Source: Bacteroidota bacterium (GTDB taxonomy: Bacteria; Bacteroidota; Bacteroidia; Chitinophagales; Saprospiraceae). Taken from it: 59,768 bases of DNA. The notes under the pieces are model-generated. The model was not told where the DNA came from. It worked only from the letters and a program-made list of their open reading frames with translations, and ran no database searches. Positions 35,072 through 42,026 of this stretch are shown here, one piece after another. Both the position numbers and the translations under genes were made by a program. Each line of letters opens with the position of its first letter. Position 1 is the first letter of the stretch. The stretch covers positions 1-59,768 of the forward strand of contig JAKQLF010000083.1 of the NCBI GenBank assembly GCA_029567325.1, given 5' to 3'.

Positions 35072-35572
35072 TTACACAACCCATTTATCCTGTATACGCA
35101 TTACCTTTTCAACTATTTCCCTGACGCATCCTTTACCTCCTTCAAGTGGTGAAATATAATCTGCATTACTCAATACATCATTTGCGGCATCTGAAGGACA
35201 TGCACTGATTCCGACATGAGGAAATATCAACAAGTCTGGTATGTCATCGCCCATAAACAAAATCTGATTTTGTGCAATTTGGTAACGATCCTTGATTTCA
35301 GCTAGTGCAGTCCCTTTGTCATGTACAAAGTCAAAAATTTCCGTTACTCCCAATAACTGAAATCTCTTTTTTACTCCCACTGAAGCACCCTTGGTGATGA
35401 TAAATACTTTATAATCAGCATCTAATGCGAATTTGATTCCTTGACCATCTCGAGTATTCATAATCCTCAGAAATTCTCCTTGCTCAGTGACAAGTAAGCT
35501 ACCATCTGTAAATACGCCATCCACGTCAAAGATGAATGTAGTTATTTCATTGAATTTGGAATGGTCTATCAC
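35072..35572 (-). CDS. kdsC: KdsC-type HAD phosphatase (3-deoxy-D-manno-octulosonate 8-phosphate phosphatase)
   Basis: 166 aa HAD hydrolase without a cap domain, as in the tetrameric KdsC family. Catalytic DVDGVFTDGS (Asp16 and Asp18), the Lys block FIITKGASVGVKKRF with an unusual ITKG in place of ITGR, and MGDDIPDL for Mg binding. It dephosphorylates KDO 8-phosphate for lipopolysaccharide core synthesis; related enzymes act on other nonulosonate sugars. The start is GTG at 35572. It follows iscX by 11 bp. Confidence 0.85.
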   Translation of the reverse strand: MIDHSKFNEITTFIFDVDGVFTDGSLLVTEQGEFLRIMNTRDGQGIKFALDADYKVFIITKGASVGVKKRFQLLGVTEIFDFVHDKGTALAEIKDRYQIAQNQILFMGDDIPDLLIFPHVGISACPSDAANDVLSNADYISPLEGGKGCVREIVEKVMRIQDKWVV

Positions 35573-35583
35573 TTATTTGAGAT

Positions 35584-35829
35584 TTATTGGTTGTCTCTCC
35601 ATTCATATACCCATTTGGCTTGGATTTGTTCCAAATGGCCTTCAGTACAATCTTCCCTTTTACCCACAAATGTTGGTATTTCCAATATCCATTCTATGAG
35701 GTCCGTAAATCTTATCCTATAAATTTTGGACTCTCCAAAATCATCGCCAAATTTTTCGTACAACTTTATTGCAACATCCTCATGGTCAGACCATTGGATG
35801 GGAAGATTTTCTATTCCTTCAAAACTCAT
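35584..35829 (-). CDS. iscX: Iron-sulfur assembly adaptor IscX-like
   Basis: 81 aa small acidic protein. The pattern IQWSDHEDVAIKLYEKFGDDF...YRIRFTDLIEWILEIPTF...HLEQIQAKWVYEW matches IscX (YfhJ): a winged-helix-like fold with the RFTDLxxWI core and a C-terminal IxxxWxxEW helix. IscX binds IscS and iron and tunes Fe-S cluster synthesis. It follows the ferredoxin gene by 16 bp, the same neighbour it has at the end of the proteobacterial isc operon, which supports the call; iscS, iscU and the chaperones are absent here. Confidence 0.85.
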   Translation of the reverse strand: MSFEGIENLPIQWSDHEDVAIKLYEKFGDDFGESKIYRIRFTDLIEWILEIPTFVGKREDCTEGHLEQIQAKWVYEWRDNQ

Positions 35830-35845
35830 ATCTTAAGATTGATTT

Positions 35846-36187
35846 TTAATGTTCGTGTCCAATAATCCTGTTCTGATCCGGTATTTGCACTACAATATCG
35901 GCATCTGCATCAAGTATGATGCATTGACAGGCTAGTCTTGATTCGAGTTTGGGATTGATGGCTCGATCTATAAAATCTTCTTCTTTGTCAGAAATCTCTT
36001 CTACCTGATCTTCACCTTTCAAAACATAAATGTGGCATGTACTGCATGCACAGACACCACCACAGTTGTGATTGAGATGGATGTCATGATCTTCTGTTAC
36101 TTCCAAAATGGAATACCCTTCCTCGACTTGTTCAACGACTTTTGTCTCAATAGACGCGTCTTCAAACGTAAATGTAATTTTTGCCAT
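35846..36187 (-). CDS. fdx: [2Fe-2S] ferredoxin, adrenodoxin/Isc type
   Basis: 113 aa. Cluster ligands are Cys42, Cys48, Cys51 (CGGVCACSTC) and Cys87 (LACQCI), the Cx5CxxC...C pattern of Isc/adrenodoxin-type ferredoxins. Probably donates electrons in Fe-S cluster assembly with IscX next door; it could also serve the ferredoxin-dependent sulfite reductase encoded 6 kb away, but that is inference. First gene of a five-gene leftward operon. A minus-strand TACTTTTG box at 36204-36211, 17 nt upstream of the ATG, is a likely -7 element. Confidence 0.9.
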   Translation of the reverse strand: MAKITFTFEDASIETKVVEQVEEGYSILEVTEDHDIHLNHNCGGVCACSTCHIYVLKGEDQVEEISDKEEDFIDRAINPKLESRLACQCIILDADADIVVQIPDQNRIIGHEH

Positions 36188-36399
36188 ATGCTTATTAAAA
36201 CCGCAAAAGTAAGCGATTCATTTTTGTATCTGTTAAAATATTCAACTTTAAATATTTTTAAATCGTTCCTGTTACCTATTTTCTATGAAAACTATAACAA
36301 TTCCGCTGTTCTAATAATATTTATTTTACCTTCTATACATTCAAAATCAAATTAGTTTTATCTTGGATCAAGCGTTTGCTTCATTAATATAAACTGTTT

Positions 36400-37053
36400 A
36401 TGAATTTATCCCAGACACCGATCATTGCTATCATAGAGGATGACGTTTCCTTTGCTCATTATTTGAAAAAGCTCTTTTTGGGTAAGGGCGTAAAAGTTGT
36501 TGGACTCGCTCACAGTGTTAGGGAGTTTTTGCTGGATACTACCATACCTTTTGAAGAAATACAATGCATCTTATTGGATATCAACCTTTCAGGTGGTGAA
36601 ATAGGAATTGACCAAATACCTCAAATCAAAAAGAAAGCCCCAGATGTCGACATCATTGTGCTCACGATGCACGATGAGGCGAAATTTATTTTTCAGGCTT
36701 TGTGCAATGGTGCATTGGGTTATCTTACCAAAGGAACAGGTTTTGAAGAAATTCACAAAAGTGTGCTTGATGTCATCAATGGTGGTTCGGCTATGACTCC
36801 AAGCATTGCTCGCAAGGTTGTGGACTTTTTTGTGGAACAATCGCCTTCTTCTGGTTTCAATGACCTCACAACAAGAGAATTTGATATTGTCATTGGGATC
36901 AAAGATGGACTCAGTTATAAGCTCATAGCGGACCGACATGGCCTCAGTATTGACGGAGTAAGATTTCATGTTAAGAATATTTACAAGAAACTCCACGTCA
37001 ATAGTAAGAGCGAAGTAATCAATGCTTATTTCCAAAGTCAGAGCAGAAAATAG
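36400..37053 (+). CDS. Response regulator, NarL/FixJ family
   Basis: 217 aa. Receiver domain (about 8-130) with the acidic pocket EDD (residues 13-15), phosphoacceptor Asp60 (LLDINLSGG), the Thr of VLTMHDEAK and Lys of YLTKGTG; C-terminal LuxR-type helix-turn-helix (about 150-212: LTTREFDIVIGIKDGLSYKLIADRHGLSIDGVRFHVKNIYKKL). It lacks a neighbouring histidine kinase, so it is an orphan in this window. Convergent with cysN, 20 bp apart. Targets unknown; a link with the sulfur operon is only positional. Confidence 0.9.
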   Translation: MNLSQTPIIAIIEDDVSFAHYLKKLFLGKGVKVVGLAHSVREFLLDTTIPFEEIQCILLDINLSGGEIGIDQIPQIKKKAPDVDIIVLTMHDEAKFIFQALCNGALGYLTKGTGFEEIHKSVLDVINGGSAMTPSIARKVVDFFVEQSPSSGFNDLTTREFDIVIGIKDGLSYKLIADRHGLSIDGVRFHVKNIYKKLHVNSKSEVINAYFQSQSRK

Positions 37054-37073
37054 TTGGAAACTTACCCAACTAA

Positions 37074-38348
37074 CTAGACGATCATTCCAGCAGCAACCGT
37101 ATTGTTTGTTCCTTCATCAATCAAGATTACGCTTCCAGTTATTCTATTGCGGCTATATTGATCAATTACTAGCGGTGTCGTAGTTTTGATTTTAATGCAT
37201 GCAATGTCATTCATCTTTATCGATTTACTTTCAGTGTCTTGAGATAAGTCATTGACATTTAGCTTGTAAGTAATATCCTTTACTACACACCTAGCTTCTC
37301 TAGTTGTATGCCTTATGGTATATTTGGTTTGTTGGTTTAATGCATTTGACTGATCAAACCAACAGATCATGAGTTCTAAATCTTGACTACTCTGAGGTTC
37401 CAAACCAGTTTTTACCAACATATCTCCTCTGCTGATGTCTACATCATCTTCTAGTTCAATTGCCACTGACATTGGAGGGTAGGCTTCTTGAATGGCATCT
37501 TTATATAAATTGATTTTAGCTATTTTTGAAGTATGACCTGAAGGTAAAACAGTCACATCATCGCCCACTCTTAGGACACCTCCAGCCACTCTGCCGGCAT
37601 ATCCTCGGAAGTCATGGAATTCATCAGTATTGGGCCTGATCACATATTGAACAGGAAATCTTGCATCTTCAAAATTTCTGTCATTGGTAATTTTTACATT
37701 TTCGAGATAATCCATCAAAGTTGTAGCTGTGTACCACGGCATATTTTCTGAGGGCGTCACGATGTTGTCACCTTTTAAAGCAGAAATAGGAATGAAAGTA
37801 ATATCTTTCACGTGCAAAGTAGCCGCAAAATCCAGATAATCTTGTTTTACCTGATTGTAGACTGCTTCATCATAATTGACCAAGTCCATTTTGTTGATGC
37901 ATACCACCAAATGAGGAATTTGTAACAAAGATGAAATGATAGAGTGTCTTTTTGTTTGCTCTATTACTCCATTTCTAGCATCTACTAATATGAGTGAAAC
38001 ATTGCTGGTAGAAGAACCAGTCACCATGTTGCGCGTATATTGGATGTGTCCAGGAGTATCGGCAATGATAAATTTTCTTTTGGGCGTAGAGAAATATCTG
38101 TAAGCCACGTCAATAGTGATTCCTTGTTCACGTTCTGCTTTAAGTCCATCAGTGAGCAATGCAAGGTTTACTTCTTGTTCGCCTCTTTTTTTGCTCGACT
38201 CTTCTATGGCATCGTATTGGTCCTGAAAAATGGATTTACTGTCATAAAGCAATCTTCCGATCAATGTTGACTTTCCGTCGTCTACAGATCCGGCGGTGGA
38301 AAATCTCAATAATTCTGAATCCAAAGAATAATCTATATCTGCTATCAT
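37074..38348 (-). CDS. cysN: Sulfate adenylyltransferase subunit 1 (GTPase)
   Basis: 424 aa EF-Tu-like GTPase that drives APS formation by CysD. G motifs: GSVDDGKSTLIGRLLYD (G1), ERGITIDVAYRYF-like G2 (EQGITIDVAYRYFSTPKR), DTPGHIQYTRNM (G3), NKMDLV (G4) and SALKGDN (G5), then two beta-barrel domains. There is no fused CysC domain, consistent with the separate cysC gene. Last gene of the leftward sulfate assimilation operon, 57 bp after cysD. Confidence 0.95.
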   Translation of the reverse strand: MIADIDYSLDSELLRFSTAGSVDDGKSTLIGRLLYDSKSIFQDQYDAIEESSKKRGEQEVNLALLTDGLKAEREQGITIDVAYRYFSTPKRKFIIADTPGHIQYTRNMVTGSSTSNVSLILVDARNGVIEQTKRHSIISSLLQIPHLVVCINKMDLVNYDEAVYNQVKQDYLDFAATLHVKDITFIPISALKGDNIVTPSENMPWYTATTLMDYLENVKITNDRNFEDARFPVQYVIRPNTDEFHDFRGYAGRVAGGVLRVGDDVTVLPSGHTSKIAKINLYKDAIQEAYPPMSVAIELEDDVDISRGDMLVKTGLEPQSSQDLELMICWFDQSNALNQQTKYTIRHTTREARCVVKDITYKLNVNDLSQDTESKSIKMNDIACIKIKTTTPLVIDQYSRNRITGSVILIDEGTNNTVAAGMIV

Positions 38349-38405
38349 TATTTTCTTTTTTATAAAATTGGAATGTTGGTAAAATTTGCGCTGTCTGGAA
38401 AAGAA

Positions 38406-39308
38406 TTAAAAATAACCCTGTCTTTTTCGATCTTCCATTGCTGTTTCACTTCTTTTGTCGTCGGTTCTACCACCTCTTTCTGTAATTCTACTGGTTGCCA
38501 CCTCCGCAATAATTTCTTGTAAGCTTACTGCATTTGATTTCCATACTCCTGTGCATGTCATATCACCAATCGTGCGACATCTGATGGTTTCAACAAAAAC
38601 TTGTTCGGTAGGCTTTTTGATGATGTAATCGCAATCAGCCAACAACATTCCATCTCTTTCAAAAACAGGTCTTTCGTGCGCAAAGTATAAATTGGGTAGG
38701 GGAAAGCCCTCCATCTCAAAATACAACCACACATCTAGTTCTGTCCAGTTTGAAATTGGAAAAACCCTAAAGTGCTCACCAAAATTTTTCTTGCCATTGA
38801 ATAAATTCCAAAGTTCTGGTCTTTGATTTTTTGGATCCCATTGTCCAAATTCATCCCTGTGTGAAAAAAATCTTTCTTTTGCTCTTGCCTTTTCTTCGTC
38901 TCTTCTACCTCCACCTAAAGCAGCATCGTATTTTCCTTTCTCGAGCTCATCCAATAAAGTGAAAGTCTGCAAGAAGTTTCTACTTGCATTGTATCCTTTT
39001 TCTTCTTTCACCAATCCTTTATCAATCGCTTCCTGAACATAGCCAACTTTCATACTCAAGCCATAATTTTCAACCAGCCAATCTCTGTAATCAAGTGTTT
39101 CTTGAAAGTTGTGCCCTGTGTCTATATGCAATAAAGGAAACGGAACCCTTGCAGGATAAAATGCTTTGATAGCTAAATAAGTCAGCAGTATGCTATCTTT
39201 TCCACCTGAAAAAAGGATAACCGGATTTTGAAACTGAGAGGCCACTTCTCTCATGATGAATATGGATTCTGATTCCAATTCTCTTAAATAGTCAAATTTG
39301 TAATCCAT
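38406..39308 (-). CDS. cysD: Sulfate adenylyltransferase subunit 2
   Basis: 300 aa ATP-PPase. FSGGKDSILLTYLAIKAF (PP-loop) near residues 34-51, LHIDTGHNFQETLDYRDWLVE, GGGRRDEEKARAKERFFS and FRVFPISNWTELDVWLYFE are all standard CysD blocks; the end RKRQGYF matches the family C-terminus. With CysN it makes adenosine 5'-phosphosulfate from sulfate and ATP. Preceded by cysC with a 6-bp gap. Confidence 0.96.
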   Translation of the reverse strand: MDYKFDYLRELESESIFIMREVASQFQNPVILFSGGKDSILLTYLAIKAFYPARVPFPLLHIDTGHNFQETLDYRDWLVENYGLSMKVGYVQEAIDKGLVKEEKGYNASRNFLQTFTLLDELEKGKYDAALGGGRRDEEKARAKERFFSHRDEFGQWDPKNQRPELWNLFNGKKNFGEHFRVFPISNWTELDVWLYFEMEGFPLPNLYFAHERPVFERDGMLLADCDYIIKKPTEQVFVETIRCRTIGDMTCTGVWKSNAVSLQEIIAEVATSRITERGGRTDDKRSETAMEDRKRQGYF

Positions 39309-39314
39309 TTATTT

Positions 39315-39896
39315 TTATTTTTTGAGAAAGCTGATCAAGGTTTCAACACCTTCTTCTACGCTGATGTTAGTTGTGTCAATGATAATATCTGGTTTGATTG
39401 GGGGTTCAAATGGAGAGTCAATTCCTGAAAAGTCTTTGATCAATCCTGCTCTTGCTTTTTGGTATAATCCTTTTACGTCTCTTTTTTCACATTCGGCAAT
39501 ATCTGTGGAGACAAATATTTCTATGAAATCATCTGCACCTATGATATTTTTGGCCATAGCCCTGATATCATTAGTAGGGGATACAAAGCTACACAGCACA
39601 ATCTGTCCATTGTCCTTAAACAACTTTGCAACTTCGGCGATCCTCCTGATGTTTTCTGTCCGATCTTCAATACTGAATCCAAGGTTGTTGCAGATTCCGG
39701 TTCTTACATTATCGCCATCCAAAAGCATGGTTGATTTACCTTCTTGGTATAATCTATTTTCCAGGGCGACTGCCAAGGTACTTTTTCCAGATCCAGATAA
39801 ACCTGTGAACCACAAGACCCTTCCAACTTGGCCGAGTCGCAATTCTCGGTCAGTTCTTGAGATCATTTTGTCATAAATAGGATAAATTTCTGTCAT
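39315..39896 (-). CDS. cysC: Adenylylsulfate kinase
   Basis: 193 aa from ATG 39896, which overlaps the DUF2061 stop as ATGA; the frame runs 19 codons further but those fall within the previous gene. P-loop GLSGSGKST near residue 31, LDGDNVRTGICNNLGFS, DRTENIRRIAEVAKLF, CSFVSPTNDIRAMAK and the lid helix are clear. It phosphorylates APS to PAPS. Together with CysH of the iron-sulfur type in the same operon this raises the question which substrate is reduced. Confidence 0.95.
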   Translation of the reverse strand: MTEIYPIYDKMISRTDRELRLGQVGRVLWFTGLSGSGKSTLAVALENRLYQEGKSTMLLDGDNVRTGICNNLGFSIEDRTENIRRIAEVAKLFKDNGQIVLCSFVSPTNDIRAMAKNIIGADDFIEIFVSTDIAECEKRDVKGLYQKARAGLIKDFSGIDSPFEPPIKPDIIIDTTNISVEEGVETLISFLKK

Positions 39897-40240
39897 CTGC
39901 CTAGAAATCTTTTTTTCAAAACTCTTATGGTTCCTTTTGGTACCAACTCCCAAATGCGTTCATGCACATAGTACAACAAAATTTTTCCCAAGAACTCAAT
40001 GCCACCTACCGTCATGGCTAAACCTATTTTCCCTGTTATGAAATAAGCTATAAAAATAGTGGAGGTCGTGCCGAAAATACGCCAAGTCAATCCTTTGAGT
40101 ACACTTCTCAAGTGTGATTCATGAAAGTGTGCTTTCTCAAATTCTTTCTGGCGTTCTAGTTCCTTATTGAGATATTCTTGCGTCATTTCTTGCGTCATTA
40201 CAACCTGCGCCTCCTCAGTGGTACTTGTGTTAAAATCCAT
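39893..40240 (-). CDS. DUF2061 membrane protein of sulfate assimilation operon
   Basis: 115 aa from ATG 40240 (a GTG two codons upstream is possible). A charged N-terminal segment (about 1-42, mostly Glu/Lys/Gln) precedes the DUF2061 domain: HLRSVLKGLTWRIFGTTSTI, IAYFITGKIGLAMTVGGIEF and ILLYYVHERIWELV with two membrane helices. This domain is repeatedly found beside cys genes in Bacteroidota and other bacteria, but its function is not known to me; a membrane role in sulfate import or in tethering the complex is a guess. The start overlaps the reductase gene by 11 bp and the end overlaps cysC by 4 bp. Confidence 0.85.
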   Translation of the reverse strand: MDFNTSTTEEAQVVMTQEMTQEYLNKELERQKEFEKAHFHESHLRSVLKGLTWRIFGTTSTIFIAYFITGKIGLAMTVGGIEFLGKILLYYVHERIWELVPKGTIRVLKKRFLGR

Positions 40241-41234
40241 TGACACCTGCTACAGTTGTATATTTGAAACTTAATTTTTGATCAGGGTGTATGTATCTGA
40301 ATGCTGATTGAACCATCATGGTTCCTTCATGAAATCCACATAAAATGAGCTTCAATTTTCCAGGATAGGTATTGATGTCACCGATGGCATAAATACCAGG
40401 AATATTGGTGCTATAATCAAAGGTGTTGACTTTGATTGCATTGTCCTCAATTTCAAGATTCCATTCTCCAATTGGTCCAAGCTTAGGTGCAAGACCAAAA
40501 AGAGGTACAAAATGATCAACCGGAACGGCATAATTTTCTTTACCTTCTTCTTCTACAACTACCTCGTTGAGTACTCCGTTTCCATTCAAACCAATCGCTT
40601 GTGCATTGGTTATCAAGTTGATACGTCCACTTGTTGCAAGTTCGTGTACTTTCTCTACAGAATCCAAAGCACCTCTGAATGAAGTCCTTCTGTGTAAAAG
40701 GGTCACTTCTTCTGCAATATCTGCTAAAATGATTGTCCAGTCCAATGCTGAGTCACCACCGCCAGCTACAAGCACTTTTTTACCTTGATATTTCTGTGGG
40801 TCTTTGATGATGTAATCTACACCTCGGTCCTCAAAATGCTCTATGTTGGCAATAGGTGGTTTACGTGGTTCAAAACAGCCAAGACCACCAGCGATTGCAA
40901 TGACAGGAGCAAAAATTTCTGTGCCTTTGCTCGTAGTCAGTTTAAACATTTTATCTTCAACTTGTTCGATCTTTTCAGCACGTTCACCAAGGGTAAATTC
41001 AGGTTTGAATGGTTCGATTTGTTTCATCAAATTATCAACCAGTTCTCCTGCAAGTACACTCGGATAACCTGGAATGTCGTATATAGGTTTTTTTGGATAG
41101 ATCTCAGTAAGTTGACCACCAGGAAGTGGCAAGCTATCAATGAGGTGGCAGTGAAGCTTTAGTAAACCTGCCTCAAAAACGGTGAATAAACCTACAGGCC
41201 CTGCGCCCACAATGATGATATCTGTTTTATTCAT
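40230..41234 (-). CDS. Ferredoxin--NADP reductase, thioredoxin-reductase-like
   Basis: 334 aa flavoprotein of the thioredoxin-reductase-like FNR type. FAD motif IIVGAGPVGLFTVFEAG near the N-terminus, NADPH motif VLVAGGGDSALDWTIILAD (about 154-172) and the second FAD block GIYAIGDINTYPGKLKLILCGFHEG. The redox-active CxxC of true thioredoxin reductase is missing, which fits FNR. Located inside the sulfur operon, it most likely reduces ferredoxin for the siroheme sulfite reductase. The 3' end overlaps DUF2061. Confidence 0.88.
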   Translation of the reverse strand: MNKTDIIIVGAGPVGLFTVFEAGLLKLHCHLIDSLPLPGGQLTEIYPKKPIYDIPGYPSVLAGELVDNLMKQIEPFKPEFTLGERAEKIEQVEDKMFKLTTSKGTEIFAPVIAIAGGLGCFEPRKPPIANIEHFEDRGVDYIIKDPQKYQGKKVLVAGGGDSALDWTIILADIAEEVTLLHRRTSFRGALDSVEKVHELATSGRINLITNAQAIGLNGNGVLNEVVVEEEGKENYAVPVDHFVPLFGLAPKLGPIGEWNLEIEDNAIKVNTFDYSTNIPGIYAIGDINTYPGKLKLILCGFHEGTMMVQSAFRYIHPDQKLSFKYTTVAGVNGF

Positions 41235-41274
41235 ATTTAAAACTTTGCTTTGATTGTTTTATTTGTGTTTAAGT

Positions 41275-42018
41275 TTATTTATTACTTGTTTTATTAGGAT
41301 CTATCAGTAAGGATGTATGAAGCCCGCATTCTGTTTTTTCGCTGCCAATCCAACGACCTTCTCTTCCAACACCTTTGAACGTACAATATTTACAGCCAAT
41401 TGACCCATAACCCTGCAAGGTAAGAGGGTGTAATGGCAAATCAAAGTCCTTGGTCAATTTTACCGCTTCATACTCGTCAATATCTATAATAGGGTGAAAC
41501 TTGATGATGTCGCCACTTTCTTCAAATACCCTCAAGTTTGCTCTGTGTGGTGTTTGAAATGCCATGACTCCGCTGACCCAAACTCTGAAATTGGGCATTA
41601 TCTGTTCTAATGGATTGACTTTGTTGATCTGGCAGCAATCATTGGGTTTGTCGATCCACCATTGTTCTTTGGTTGTTATTGCATGATCTGCGGTGTCTGG
41701 GTGCAAATCTTCAACTTGCATACCAAGTGCAGACTGCAATTGGTTTTTAAAGGCCAAAGTTTCTGGAAAGTGATAACCAGTGTCTATGAAATGTATTTTT
41801 TGCTCTGGGTTTATTTCAGAGAAAATATAAAGGATCAAAGCGGAATTGCCACCAAAAGAGGAGGTAAGTAATATCTCATCTTTTGGAAAAAAATCGTAAA
41901 GTTTTTCAATCCTTTGTCTGAAGTCCAATGGTGCAAAGATTTCATTGAGCTCATTGACTTGGTTAATGAGCGTTGAATTGGTAGTTGCTACCTCTTTTGT
42001 ATGTAAATCAAGTGCCAT
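41275..42018 (-). CDS. cysH: Phosphoadenylyl/adenylyl-sulfate reductase with [4Fe-4S] cysteine pattern
   Basis: 247 aa. LLTSSFGGNSALILYIF is the modified PP-loop, FIDTGYHFPETLAFKNQL and the C-terminal ECGLHT with the catalytic cysteine are diagnostic. In addition it has DCCQINKVNPL (Cys-Cys) and GCKYC (CxxC), the four ligands of a [4Fe-4S] cluster that mark the APS-reducing type and are missing in E. coli CysH. It probably reduces APS (perhaps also PAPS) to sulfite with thioredoxin or glutaredoxin-like donors. Second gene of the operon, 8 bp after the sulfite reductase. Confidence 0.92.
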   Translation of the reverse strand: MALDLHTKEVATTNSTLINQVNELNEIFAPLDFRQRIEKLYDFFPKDEILLTSSFGGNSALILYIFSEINPEQKIHFIDTGYHFPETLAFKNQLQSALGMQVEDLHPDTADHAITTKEQWWIDKPNDCCQINKVNPLEQIMPNFRVWVSGVMAFQTPHRANLRVFEESGDIIKFHPIIDIDEYEAVKLTKDFDLPLHPLTLQGYGSIGCKYCTFKGVGREGRWIGSEKTECGLHTSLLIDPNKTSNK

Positions 42019-42026
42019 TCCAGATA

